Source of the DNA: Haliscomenobacteraceae bacterium
Lineage (GTDB): Bacteria > Bacteroidota > Bacteroidia > Chitinophagales > Saprospiraceae
Length of the DNA stretch: 64,000 nt
Assembly: GCA_947501115.1 (NCBI GenBank)
Contig: CANMVX010000001.1
Span: 62,001-126,000, forward strand
Direction: 5' to 3'
A program made the translations under genes and the position numbers. Shown here piece after piece: positions 26,992 through 35,770 of this stretch. Under the pieces are notes generated by a model. That model did not search any database. It saw only the letters and a list, made by a program, of their open reading frames with translations, and was not told the origin of the DNA. Each line of letters begins with the position of its first letter. The first letter of the stretch is position 1.

Positions 26992-29900
26992 ATGAGAATC
27001 ACTGATTTTGCCGTTAAAAATTATCCTTTTACATTAATCGTATTCCTTCTCATTTCTGTTATTGGCGCATTTACGGTCATCAATATGCCCAGATCCGAGG
27101 ATCCTGAATTAAATGCTCCTATTTTTCCTGTAACTATTATTTATCCTGGTACCAGCCCGGTGGATATAGAGGAATTGGTCATTAAACCAATGGAAAAGGC
27201 CTTGTATGGTCTTGAAAATATCCGGAGATTGAAAAGTATTATCGGCGATGGGTACGCAGTAATACGGGTTGAATTCAAATATGGAGTGGATGTTAATGAA
27301 AAATATCAGGAACTGGTGCGCGAACTGGCATCTTTGAAGGGAAAACTTCCTTCAGATATGGATCTTCCGACGGTAGAAAAGGTGAGTCCCTCCAATGTAA
27401 ATGTTATCCAGACTGCCCTGATTTCTGAGACAGCAACCTGGAAGCAACTGAAAATTGAGGCTGATAAACTGGCAGAGTCACTTGAAAAAATTCCTGCCTT
27501 AAAAAATATTGAAATTGCGGGTTTACCAGAAGAACAGATTCAAATTTCCCTCGATTTTGAGCGAATGGCTCGCTTAGGTGTCTCCCAACAAGCAGTTATA
27601 AATAATTTGCAAAGTGAACTGGCAAATATTCCTTCCGGTAGTATCGACGTGGGAAATAGATACTTTAATGTTAAATCAAGTGGTAATTTTAGAGAAGTTG
27701 AGGAAATTAAAAATACCCTGGTTTATTCTGCTAATAACAGAAATGTTCAACTTAGGGATATTGCCAACGTTTCTATGACTTTTGCTGAAAGAGATCATAT
27801 CACCAGGTTGAACGGCCATAGGGGTATATTTGTGGTAGCTGCCCAAAAGTCAAAGGAAAATATAGCCGCAACCCAACTAGCTTATCAACCTATACTTGAA
27901 AAATTTAAAAAGAGTTTACCGTCTAATATTGATATGATCCATCATTTTGATCAGGCAGAGGTAGTGCAAAAAAGGTTATCCGGATTGGGCTTTGATTTTA
28001 TCTGGGCTATTTTGTTGGTTGCTTTTACCTTGCTTCCACTTGGCTTCAGGCCTGCCATCATTGTTATGATTTCAATTCCTCTTTCTTTATCCATTGGGAT
28101 AATCATTTTAAATTATCTTGGATATAGTTTAAATCAATTGAGTATTGTTGGCCTTGTAGTTGCCCTTGGTTTGTTAGTTGATGATAGTATTGTAGTCATT
28201 GAGAATATAGAAAGATGGATGTTGAATGGATACAGTCGAAAAGATGCTGTCCTAAAGGCGACTTCCCAGATTGGAACTGCTGTTTTGGGCTGCACGGCCA
28301 CTTTAATTATTGCCTTTCTTCCGTTAATTTTTCTTCCAGAAGCCTCTGGAGAATTCATAAGATCATTGCCCATTAGTGTCATTGCATCTGTTTTAGCTTC
28401 ATTATTAGTTTCTTTAACTATCATTCCATTCCTTGGAAATATTCTATTGAAAAAAACAATGACCCATTCTGAGGGAAATTGGTTTATGCGCGTACTTAAA
28501 AGCGGTATCAGTAAGAGTTATGCCCCCATTTTGGAAAGATCCTTAAATAATCCTTTCAAAACAATGGGAATTATTTTAGTGGTCTTTTTTGCTTCCTTAC
28601 AATTAATGCCAATCATTGGATTCAGTTTGTTTCCTGCTTCTGAAAAACCTCAATTTCTCATTAGAATAAATCCTCCAGCTCAGGTTAATATTAAAAATAC
28701 AGATACCATTTCCAGGTTTGTTGAAAAGGAGTTGACTAAAATTTCTGATGTTCAGTTTTATGCCACCAATGTGGGTATGGGAAACCCACAAATATATTAT
28801 AATGAGATTAGGTCCATTAAAAAACCAAATTTCGCAGAAATTTTTGTCCAGTTGGATCCAGCCACGTCAGTAGAAAGAAAACTGTTTTTAATCGATTCCT
28901 TAAGAAGTGAATGGACCCCTTTTCATGGTGCAAAGGTTCAGATAAATAATTTTGAACAAGGTCCTCCCGTCGTTGCTCCAGTAGAGGTTAGATTATTAGG
29001 GGATAATCTGGATTCCTTGAGAGCCTTATCCTTTAAAATTGAAAATCTGATAAAAAGTGTGCCGGGTACCATTTATGTGAATAATCCTGTAAGTAATCTA
29101 CAAACAGACCTGAGAGTTAAGATTAACAAAGAAAAGGCTGCACTATTAGGTGTCCCCACCATTTCTATTGATAAAACCCTGCGACTGGCTTTGGCTGGAA
29201 TACCAATAGGCATTATGTCTGATGATGATGGAGAGGATTACCAGATTCTTATTAAGAAAAAAGAAAATACTCCATTAGATTTGGATGTTTTTAAAACCTT
29301 ATTTGTGGAAAATGTTAAAGGTAAAGCTATCCCTTTAACTCAGTTTGCTCATCTTGAACTTGAATCTTCTCCTTTATCTATAAATCATTTGGATAAGACA
29401 AGGATGGTTTCTATTTCCGCTTTTGTAAGTAAAGGATATTTGAATGATGAAGTGATTAAACTGGTCATGGATAAATTGGATCAATTTTCCCTACCTTCAG
29501 GTTATACCTATCAGATGGGGGGAGAATATGAGACCAGACAGGAGTCGTTCAGTGGTTTTACCATTATTATAATTCTTACCATTTTTCTATTTATTGGTAT
29601 TCTTCTATTGGAGTTTAAAACCTTTAAAAGCACCATTATTGTATTGAGCGTCATTCCTTTAGGCATGGTAGGTGCACTCGCCGCCTTATGGTTAACTGGA
29701 AACTCACTTTCATTTGTGGCTGTTGTCGGACTTATTGCATTGGCTGGAATAGAAATTAAAAACACTATTTTATTGGTCGATTTTACCAATCAATTAAGAG
29801 AAGAAGGAAAACCCTTAGACATTGCTATTAGAGAAGCAGGTGAAATTCGTTTTTTACCTATTATCCTGACTTCATTGACTGCCATTGGTGGCCTTATACC

Positions 29901-30036
29901 TATCGCTCTTTCAACTAATCCACTTATATCACCATTAGCCATAGTCCTTATTGGTGGATTAATAAGTTCAACATTACTTTCCAGAATTTTTACACCAGTC
30001 ATTTATAAATTAATTCCTCCTAAAATGGAATCGTAG
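26992..30036 (+). CDS. RND family efflux pump permease (first operon)
   Basis: A 1014-residue inner-membrane pump of the AcrB/MMPL-like RND superfamily. It has the two-fold repeat of one transmembrane helix, large periplasmic loop and five more helices. The proton-relay segment VVALGLLVDDSIVVIENIERW, with the paired Asp of helix 4, is present near 390-410. The start (DFAVKNYPFTLIVFLLISVIG) and the PxEDPELNAP segment are of the type found in Bacteroidota heavy-metal/HAE relatives. Pump specificity is not visible. The gene's 3' end overlaps the opposite FISUMP gene by 17 bases. Confidence 0.9.
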   Translation: MRITDFAVKNYPFTLIVFLLISVIGAFTVINMPRSEDPELNAPIFPVTIIYPGTSPVDIEELVIKPMEKALYGLENIRRLKSIIGDGYAVIRVEFKYGVDVNEKYQELVRELASLKGKLPSDMDLPTVEKVSPSNVNVIQTALISETATWKQLKIEADKLAESLEKIPALKNIEIAGLPEEQIQISLDFERMARLGVSQQAVINNLQSELANIPSGSIDVGNRYFNVKSSGNFREVEEIKNTLVYSANNRNVQLRDIANVSMTFAERDHITRLNGHRGIFVVAAQKSKENIAATQLAYQPILEKFKKSLPSNIDMIHHFDQAEVVQKRLSGLGFDFIWAILLVAFTLLPLGFRPAIIVMISIPLSLSIGIIILNYLGYSLNQLSIVGLVVALGLLVDDSIVVIENIERWMLNGYSRKDAVLKATSQIGTAVLGCTATLIIAFLPLIFLPEASGEFIRSLPISVIASVLASLLVSLTIIPFLGNILLKKTMTHSEGNWFMRVLKSGISKSYAPILERSLNNPFKTMGIILVVFFASLQLMPIIGFSLFPASEKPQFLIRINPPAQVNIKNTDTISRFVEKELTKISDVQFYATNVGMGNPQIYYNEIRSIKKPNFAEIFVQLDPATSVERKLFLIDSLRSEWTPFHGAKVQINNFEQGPPVVAPVEVRLLGDNLDSLRALSFKIENLIKSVPGTIYVNNPVSNLQTDLRVKINKEKAALLGVPTISIDKTLRLALAGIPIGIMSDDDGEDYQILIKKKENTPLDLDVFKTLFVENVKGKAIPLTQFAHLELESSPLSINHLDKTRMVSISAFVSKGYLNDEVIKLVMDKLDQFSLPSGYTYQMGGEYETRQESFSGFTIIIILTIFLFIGILLLEFKTFKSTIIVLSVIPLGMVGALAALWLTGNSLSFVAVVGLIALAGIEIKNTILLVDFTNQLREEGKPLDIAIREAGEIRFLPIILTSLTAIGGLIPIALSTNPLISPLAIVLIGGLISSTLLSRIFTPVIYKLIPPKMES

Positions 30037-30619
30037 ATTTTAAACACCGCACTGAAAATCCACTTCCTTTTGAATAATGCCGTTTTAAAAGCATGGTATC
30101 ATCATAGTAAAGGTTTATTCCCATTGCGTTAGCAAGGTCATAGTCGGTTATTGTCCACCAAAAGCCATTAGAATTGGCTAAATCGAAGTATCCCAGGGGA
30201 TATCTGAGGCCTCCTGGATATCCGTTAAACAGACATAATTCATGTGATACTGATATATTAGAAGTACCACTTTCCCAACAATCTATTGATTTTAAATAAG
30301 TGCCAGCTTCCGTTAAGCCTCCGTAATGACCGGATAGATTTGTCCAATCATTTATAGACGGAATTTTAAAGTTTGCCGGTGCCAGTCCGTTTTCGTCAAT
30401 AACTGCATAATAGTTATACAATTTTCCAAATATCAGACCTAAAGCATGGTTATTTTCATAGTGGCAATAAGCGGGTAAATGGTTCTTTGCAGCATATTCC
30501 CATTCTTCTTCATTGGCAGCATGGTGAATGGGTATTCCATTTCTAAAGGAGTTTACGTCCAGATTGGTACTCATCCATTCCTGTTCTCCGATAATAATGG
30601 TTTCTGTCGGTAGAATCAT
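30020..30619 (-). CDS. FISUMP-domain protein (no signal peptide)
   Basis: A 199-residue protein that consists almost only of a FISUMP domain (Fibrobacter succinogenes major paralogous domain). Recognisable segments are IGEQEWMSTNLDV near the start, GKLYNYYAV, PTINDW-like (IPSINDWTNL), a GG-x-R segment, GFWWT and GFSVRCLK at the end. FISUMP proteins are normally exported lipoproteins, but this one starts with MILPTETIII and lacks a signal, so it may be cytosolic, mis-started or a shortened copy. Its 3' end runs 17 bases into the pump gene on the other strand. Function unknown. Confidence 0.78.
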   Translation of the reverse strand: MILPTETIIIGEQEWMSTNLDVNSFRNGIPIHHAANEEEWEYAAKNHLPAYCHYENNHALGLIFGKLYNYYAVIDENGLAPANFKIPSINDWTNLSGHYGGLTEAGTYLKSIDCWESGTSNISVSHELCLFNGYPGGLRYPLGYFDLANSNGFWWTITDYDLANAMGINLYYDDTMLLKRHYSKGSGFSVRCLKSTIPF

Positions 30620-30694
30620 ATAAAAAAATAATTAAAAGGCATTTAATTTTATTAAAAGAAGGATTCATATTATTTTGCAAGAAAGTAAAATTAA

Positions 30695-32170
30695 ATGAAA
30701 AAAGAGGAATCCAATGGACTGGACAGACATTTAAATCTTTTAACCTTAACGGCCACGGGTATTTGCTCTATGGTTGGTGCCTCCATTTATGTGGTTCCAA
30801 TTATGATTCAAAAGAATGTTCCTGGTATAGGACCTTATGTATTAGTTGCTTTTTTAATAGCCGCAGTACCCGCTTTATTTGCTGCCCTTTCTTACGCCGC
30901 TCTGGCATCGGCCATGCCTAGGGCTGGAGGTAGTTATATTTATGCAAGCAGAAGCCTGCATCCATACGTTGGATTTGTAGCGAGTTTCTCCCAATGGTTT
31001 GGTCTTAGTTTGGTTATTGGTGTGGTTGCTTTTGTTACGATTCCCTTTTTTAGAGATTTTTTCAATGCCCTCGGATTTGTAGAAATAGGTGCCTTTTTAA
31101 CCATACCTTATGTAAGATTATTTTTAGCTATGGCCATTCTGGGCTTTTTTACTTTTACAAATATTAAGGGAGGCTCATTTTATGCAAATACTTTAATTCC
31201 TCTAATGATCCTCATGTTTATTTTAGGTGGCATAGTTATGTTTTTTGGATTTTACTATGATAAAACAGATTTTGCCCTGGCTTTATTGGACAAAACGGGC
31301 CAGCCCTTAATAGAAAAACCGGTATTGGCATTTTCCTGGCAAACTCTTTTTACGGGTGCTTCCATATTATTTGCCAGTTTTATAGGTTTTGATTCCATAG
31401 CTCAGGCAGGCGGTGAAGCTAAAAATCCATATAAGAATTTACCAAAGGCTATTATTTTAGCTATTTCCCTGGTAGGATTATATTACTTTGTTTTTTCAGC
31501 GGCTGTTTATCATTCTATTCCCTGGTGGTACATTGCGGAGGAGGCAAAACAGAAAGATCTGACTGCTCCAGGGTTGTTTTCCATCTTATTAAATCCATTT
31601 TGGTCAGCTATTATCCTATCAGGTGCTGCCATTGCTTTATTGAACGATTTGCCAGGAATGATTTTATCTGTTTCAAGATTAGTATTCGCCTGGGCAAAAG
31701 ATGGTATTATAAATCCTGTTTTTGCCCAGGTAAATCCAAAGACCAAGACACCACAAAGTGCCATTCTATTCAGTTCCTTCATTTCTGCTCTGGGTATTTT
31801 AGGGTGCCATTTTGCCGGGGATATTTTTCTCGGTATCGATATTATGGTCACTTCCATGTTGGTGAACTTTATCCTTATCTGTCTGTCAGTAGTATTTTTA
31901 CCACTAAAGAATAAAACGCTTTCAGCTAATATGTTAGGATATCAATTTCCAAAAATTAGAACCATATTGGCGTTGTTAGGTGTCTTTTTATTGTCCATCC
32001 TACTGGTCTTTCATACCATAAAGGATTTAAATAGTTCTCTTAGTCATTGGTATTTTAAAGCAACTTGGGTTTGGTTAATCGTTATGACTATGGGAAGTAT
32101 CTGGTTTTTCCTATTCTGGCTTAAAAATAAAAATGGGAAATCCCATTTTGAGGAACTTCCCGAAGGGTGA
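30695..32170 (+). CDS. APC family amino acid permease
   Basis: A 491-residue membrane protein with about 12 transmembrane helices and the APC superfamily consensus in helix 1 (LTATGICSMVGASIYVVP) and helix 3 (SYAALASAMPRAGGSYIYASR). The latter is the conserved A-E/M-x-x-x-x-P-x-x-G-G-x-Y signature. It should move amino acids or amines by proton or sodium coupling. Substrate is not determinable. It is monocistronic by position, divergent from the FISUMP gene by 75 bases. Downstream, 32171-32366 contains no gene and no clear terminator. Confidence 0.88.
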   Translation: MKKEESNGLDRHLNLLTLTATGICSMVGASIYVVPIMIQKNVPGIGPYVLVAFLIAAVPALFAALSYAALASAMPRAGGSYIYASRSLHPYVGFVASFSQWFGLSLVIGVVAFVTIPFFRDFFNALGFVEIGAFLTIPYVRLFLAMAILGFFTFTNIKGGSFYANTLIPLMILMFILGGIVMFFGFYYDKTDFALALLDKTGQPLIEKPVLAFSWQTLFTGASILFASFIGFDSIAQAGGEAKNPYKNLPKAIILAISLVGLYYFVFSAAVYHSIPWWYIAEEAKQKDLTAPGLFSILLNPFWSAIILSGAAIALLNDLPGMILSVSRLVFAWAKDGIINPVFAQVNPKTKTPQSAILFSSFISALGILGCHFAGDIFLGIDIMVTSMLVNFILICLSVVFLPLKNKTLSANMLGYQFPKIRTILALLGVFLLSILLVFHTIKDLNSSLSHWYFKATWVWLIVMTMGSIWFFLFWLKNKNGKSHFEELPEG

Positions 32171-32366
32171 TACCGAGAGTAATACTACTATAAATTTATT
32201 TATTCTTTTGAATATTTTAAAGAAAATGTAGTACTTAAAATGTTTGAAAATAATAATTAAGGAAAAAATTAGGGATTTTTCAGATAATTTATTTATATTA
32301 CTGATTGATTGTTAATGGTTTAAATCCGAAAATAGTAAAACATTTTAAGGAAAAAATAATTTGTTT

Positions 32367-33800
32367 ATGAGCATAAATATTCCCCCTGTTATCATTGGAT
32401 TATGGCAAATTGCCGATATCGAGCGGAAAAATGCAACCTTCAATCCTGCCTCTGTAGTTGAAAATATGGAGGCTTATCTGGATGCAGACTTGAATTTTTT
32501 TGATATGGCTGACCATTATGGTTCTGCAGAAATTATTGCCGGTCTATTATACAAAAAAAGAAAAGAGGAAGGTAAATCATTGCCTGTTCTGGCTACCAAA
32601 TGGGTGCCTAAACCTGGCCATAATTCAAAAGATATTGTTAAAGATGCAGTGACTTTGGCTTTAAACAGGTTACAAGTAGATCAACTTGATTTACTTCAAT
32701 TTCATGCTTGGGATTATTCTGATCCCTCCTGGATTGAAACCTTGTTTTATCTGGATGAACTGAGAAAGGAGGGCTACATTAAAGCATTAGGGGTAACCAA
32801 TATGGATACAGTGCATTTAAAAATGGCCATTGATTCAAACATATCCATTGTCTCTAATCAAATTTCTCATTCTCTTTTTGACCAAAGAGCTGTTCATAAA
32901 ATGATTCCGTATTGTTTGGAAAATCAGGTAAAGGTTCTTTGTTATGGCACCGTGGCAGGTGGTTTTTTTTCAAATAAATGGTTGGGAAAAGTGGAGCCTT
33001 CCATTGAAGATTTACCTACCTGGTCATTAATGAAGTATAAAAGGTTTCAAGAGGAAGTTTGTGATTGGAAACAATTTCAAGACTTACTTGAACAATTAGA
33101 TGTCATTTCAAAAAAATTAGATTTATCCATAGCCCAGCTAGCTTCCCTGTATATTAAAGAGGAGTTTTATTGTAATTCAGTCATTATTGGCGCAAGGTTA
33201 GGGGAGTTAGAACATATTGCTGAGAATAAACAGGTTAGTAAAATGGGATTAGATGAGGAGTCTAAAATGGAAATTGCAAATTGTCTAAAACAGTTTAATT
33301 CTATTAACGGCGATTGTGGAGATGAATATAGGTATCCACCTTTTCTGACGGCTTCTGGCGATTTAAGCCATCATATTGCTTCATTTCCACCCGCTTTTCA
33401 AGTAAAAGATGAGGGAAATGGCAGATATAGTGCTTCAAGTGGCACTATTTGGGAGGCTTTTGCAGGTTATTCGCGGGCGGTAAAAAAGGGAAATCATGTG
33501 TTTGTTTCAGGTACTACCGCAACGCAGGGTTCATTGGTTATAGGTGGAAATAGCCCTGATTCTCAAATGCATTTTGTATTGGATAAAATCGAAGGTGCTC
33601 TAAAATCAATGAATGCCACAATGAAGGATGTAGTCAGAACAAGGATTTTTGTATCTGATATACACCATTGGGAGGCTATTGCACGTGTACATGGTAAAAG
33701 GTTTGAAGGCATTAATCCGACAAATACCCTGGTGGTAGCTAAATTAATAGGGGAAGAATACCTCGTAGAAGTTGAAGCTGACGCTATAATTAATGAATAA
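32367..33800 (+). CDS. Aldo/keto reductase fused to a RidA-like domain
   Basis: A 477-residue fusion from the ATG at 32367; the TTG two codons earlier is less likely as start. Residues 1 to about 310 are an aldo/keto reductase barrel: IGLWQI, NFFDMADHYGSAE (catalytic Asp and Tyr), ATKWVPKPG (Lys) and LLQFHAWDY (His), with SNQISHSLFDQRA and later SVIIGAR, the NADPH-binding region. About residues 360-477 are a RidA/YjgF-like domain (GNHVFVSGTTA, MNATMKDVVRTRIFVSDI, PTNTLVVAKLIG, VEVEADA). RidA proteins hydrolyse reactive enamine/imine intermediates. In the RidA part, the Arg of the R-T-R-I-F-V segment fits the usual catalytic Arg. The partner reaction is unknown. Confidence 0.88.
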   Translation: MSINIPPVIIGLWQIADIERKNATFNPASVVENMEAYLDADLNFFDMADHYGSAEIIAGLLYKKRKEEGKSLPVLATKWVPKPGHNSKDIVKDAVTLALNRLQVDQLDLLQFHAWDYSDPSWIETLFYLDELRKEGYIKALGVTNMDTVHLKMAIDSNISIVSNQISHSLFDQRAVHKMIPYCLENQVKVLCYGTVAGGFFSNKWLGKVEPSIEDLPTWSLMKYKRFQEEVCDWKQFQDLLEQLDVISKKLDLSIAQLASLYIKEEFYCNSVIIGARLGELEHIAENKQVSKMGLDEESKMEIANCLKQFNSINGDCGDEYRYPPFLTASGDLSHHIASFPPAFQVKDEGNGRYSASSGTIWEAFAGYSRAVKKGNHVFVSGTTATQGSLVIGGNSPDSQMHFVLDKIEGALKSMNATMKDVVRTRIFVSDIHHWEAIARVHGKRFEGINPTNTLVVAKLIGEEYLVEVEADAIINE

Positions 33801-33955
33801 AATGGATTAATTAAAACCGTTTTGCATCATTTTAGAGAGCCCCCCAGACTTTTACCAATAAGCTAATAGATATAATCATCTTTCTGTTGTAAAATTTGAA
33901 AAAAAAGAAGAGAAATTACTAGTACAACAGGCGTTTCTTCCAGTTACGAATTTTG

Positions 33956-33985
33956 TTGTAAGTTCACTGAAACTCCTTTTATTTG
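33956..33985 (+). promoter_or_regulatory. Putative promoter of the toxin-antitoxin pair
   Basis: TTG at 33956-33958, exactly 19 bases, then TTTATTTG at 33978-33985: a match to TTG-N19-TAnnTTTG with one mismatch in the -7 box. Transcription would start near 33992, 26 bases before the antitoxin ATG. An 8-bp inverted repeat CTGTTGTA/TACAACAG (33884-33891, 33923-33930) lies upstream. Nothing else is visible in 33801-34017. Confidence 0.5.
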
Positions 33986-34017
33986 AAACTCTTAGCAATT
34001 TTTCTTACATTTAAAAT

Positions 34018-34254
34018 ATGAAAACAATGACACTCGAAATACCTGATAATCTCGATGAAAGGGAAACTAAAACTCTTTTTGCAGCTAAGCTTTATGAAAA
34101 GGGATCATTGTCTTTAGGTCAAGCTGCTGAGCTTGCTGGTTACTCTAAACGGACATTCCTGGAACTTTTAGGCAACTATGGAGTTTCGATTTTTGAATAT
34201 CCTGAAATGGAACTAGAAAAAGATATCAAGAATGCGCAGAACTATCATCTCTGA
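34018..34254 (+). CDS. UPF0175-family antitoxin
   Basis: A 78-residue protein with the UPF0175 pattern: an N-terminal beta strand (MTLEIPDNL), then KLYEKGSLSLGQAAELAGYSKRTFLELLGNYGVSIFEY, a helix-turn-helix-like core, and an acidic EMELEKDI tail. UPF0175 proteins are small DNA-binding antitoxins encoded just upstream of DUF3368 PIN-domain toxins. Here the toxin reading frame overlaps the antitoxin end by 23 bases, the classic layout. The antitoxin itself is intact. Confidence 0.85.
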   Translation: MKTMTLEIPDNLDERETKTLFAAKLYEKGSLSLGQAAELAGYSKRTFLELLGNYGVSIFEYPEMELEKDIKNAQNYHL

Positions 34255-34687
34255 CACTAGTTGCCTTATTCTATTAGATAACATTGGTGAACTTTCAATC
34301 CTAAATAAATTATTCGGAAATATAACAACGACATCGGAAGTAGCTGGAGAATTTGGTAGACTACTTCCTCCCTGGATTGAAATTAAAGAACCTAGTAATA
34401 AGAATTATCAATCAATAATTTAAGCTTCATTAGATAAAGGTGAAGCAAGTGCTATTGCCTTGGCTATTGAGTTAGATAATTGCCTTCTGATTATTGATGA
34501 TCTCAAAGGAAGAAAATTTGCAAATCAACTTGGCTTAACAATAATTGGTACTATAGGAGTTATTGAAGACGCTAAACTTGTTGGAATAATTCCAGCAATA
34601 AAACCTATACTATCTAAAATAAAATCAACTAATTTCAGAATTACAGAACAGTTAGAATTACTTATTTTAAAGCTAGCTGGCGAATAA
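34232..34687 (+). pseudogene. DUF3368 PIN-domain toxin, interrupted by an in-frame stop
   Basis: The frame from ATG 34232 encodes a PIN-type start (MRRTIISDTSCLILLDNIGEL, with the first acidic Asp) and stops at TAA 34421-34423. The same frame continues directly with ASLDKGEASAIALAIELD and IIDDLKGRKFANQLGL, which hold the conserved E and D residues of DUF3368 PIN domains, and ends at 34687. No frame change is needed, so a single base substitution (for example from CAA, GAA or AAA) accounts for the break. The intact product would be about 151 residues. PIN toxins are ribonucleases with magnesium-binding acidic residues. This copy is probably inactive, unless the stop is a sequencing error or is read through. 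Confidence 0.8.
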
Positions 34688-34923
34688 GCCTTCGACTTAA
34701 AAAAACAGACAATTTGATAGACGGATCCTTGAAAAATAAATATCCAACTAGCCTTGTATCAAATATATTAATATCTAATACACCTATAAGAATTGATTAT
34801 TGAGTTCTTATTAGATAAATTTATAGTAAAATATCCAACTATTTCAATCTTCAGAATGAGATTTCCTGCTGAAGTGGTTTGACAGTTTACTACGAAATTT
34901 TAGACCTGTATCCATTTTTAATC

Positions 34924-35670
34924 CTAGGTAGTTAATGCGCCACACACGCTAATCGTCTGTCCGCTGATATAAGCCCCCATATCGGATGCCAGAAAAACAC
35001 AAACATCTGCTACTTCAGAAGATTTTCCGAATCTTTTTAATGGAATATTCGCTAAATATGCCTCTCTGGTTTTGTCATCCAACTCATCTGTCATGTCCGT
35101 TTCAATAAATCCTGGTGCAACGGTATTACAACGAATATTTCTGGTACCCATCTCTTTGGCTAAAGATTTTGTAAATCCAATAATGCCAGCTTTAGATGCC
35201 GCATAATTCGCTTGTCCTGCATTTCCAGTAACACCAACAATTGAACCCATATTAATGATAGCACCATTTTTAGCTTTCATCATGGGTTTCAAAACCTGCT
35301 TGCAAAGATTGAATACAGATTTTAAATTCGTCTCAATCACTTTATCCCATTGTTCTTCAGTCATTCTCAACAACAAGGTATCTTGCGTAATTCCTGCGTT
35401 ATTTACTAAAATATCTAATTTACCAAAATCTTCCAGGACCTGATTTACTAAGGTTTCAGCAGCTTGAAAATTAGATGCATCTGATTGATAAGCTTTTATG
35501 GTAATACCTGAAACTGCGTTATCAGCAATTACTTTTTCTGCTTCTGCGGCACTTGATCTATAAGTAAAAGCAACATGAGCACCATGTTCCACAAAACGAG
35601 CAACCAATGCAGCTCCAATGCCTCTCGATCCGCCGGTAATTAAGGCAACTTTATCTTGTAATAACTTCAT
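34924..35670 (-). CDS. fabG: 3-oxoacyl-[acyl-carrier-protein] reductase
   Basis: A 248-residue short-chain dehydrogenase. The NADPH-binding TGGSRGIG motif is at about 13-20, NNAG at about 90-93, and the catalytic Ser-Tyr-Lys set is in NMGSIVG and YAASKAG (YxxxK). The segment NTVAPGFIETDMTDEL is typical of FabG rather than of other short-chain dehydrogenases, and the total length is normal. It reduces 3-oxoacyl-ACP in fatty acid elongation. It is divergent from the tetR gene that starts the second efflux operon, and it is preceded downstream (34688-34923) by 236 bases without a gene, which hold a 13-bp direct repeat. Confidence 0.92.
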   Translation of the reverse strand: MKLLQDKVALITGGSRGIGAALVARFVEHGAHVAFTYRSSAAEAEKVIADNAVSGITIKAYQSDASNFQAAETLVNQVLEDFGKLDILVNNAGITQDTLLLRMTEEQWDKVIETNLKSVFNLCKQVLKPMMKAKNGAIINMGSIVGVTGNAGQANYAASKAGIIGFTKSLAKEMGTRNIRCNTVAPGFIETDMTDELDDKTREAYLANIPLKRFGKSSEVADVCVFLASDMGAYISGQTISVCGALTT

Positions 35671-35687
35671 ATCTTATTTTTATACTA

Positions 35688-35695
35688 CAAAGTTA
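35688..35695 (-). promoter_or_regulatory. Putative -7 box of fabG
   Basis: On the minus strand this reads TAACTTTG, a full TAnnTTTG match, 18 bases upstream of the fabG ATG. The predicted start is about 11 bases before the ATG. No TTG at the 19-base spacing. Confidence 0.45.
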
Positions 35696-35725
35696 TCAAA
35701 ATTTTCAAAAATAATTTTAAAAAAC

Positions 35726-35755
35726 TTGGAAACTAATTGAACCTTTTTAGTTTCC
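35726..35755 (+). promoter_or_regulatory. Promoter with overlapping palindromic operator of the second tetR operon
   Basis: TTG at 35726-35728, exactly 19 bases, then TAGTTTCC at 35748-35755 (TAnnTTTG with two mismatches). Laid over it is a perfect 9-bp inverted repeat, GGAAACTAA (35728-35736) and TTAGTTTCC (35747-35755), with a 10-base centre. A dimeric TetR bound there would cover both promoter elements. The tetR ATG follows at 35771. Confidence 0.6.
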
Positions 35756-35770
35756 ATCGTTTATTAAGAC

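Noticed and set aside
33801-34017. Search for tRNA or small RNA in the gap before the antitoxin
   Set aside because: No cloverleaf or conserved tRNA bases; only a promoter and a short inverted repeat.
34738-34841. 13-bp direct repeat AAATATCCAACTA (34738-34750, 34829-34841)
   Set aside because: Only two copies 91 bases apart in AT-rich DNA without a nearby gene edge, so I cannot link it to an attachment site or element.
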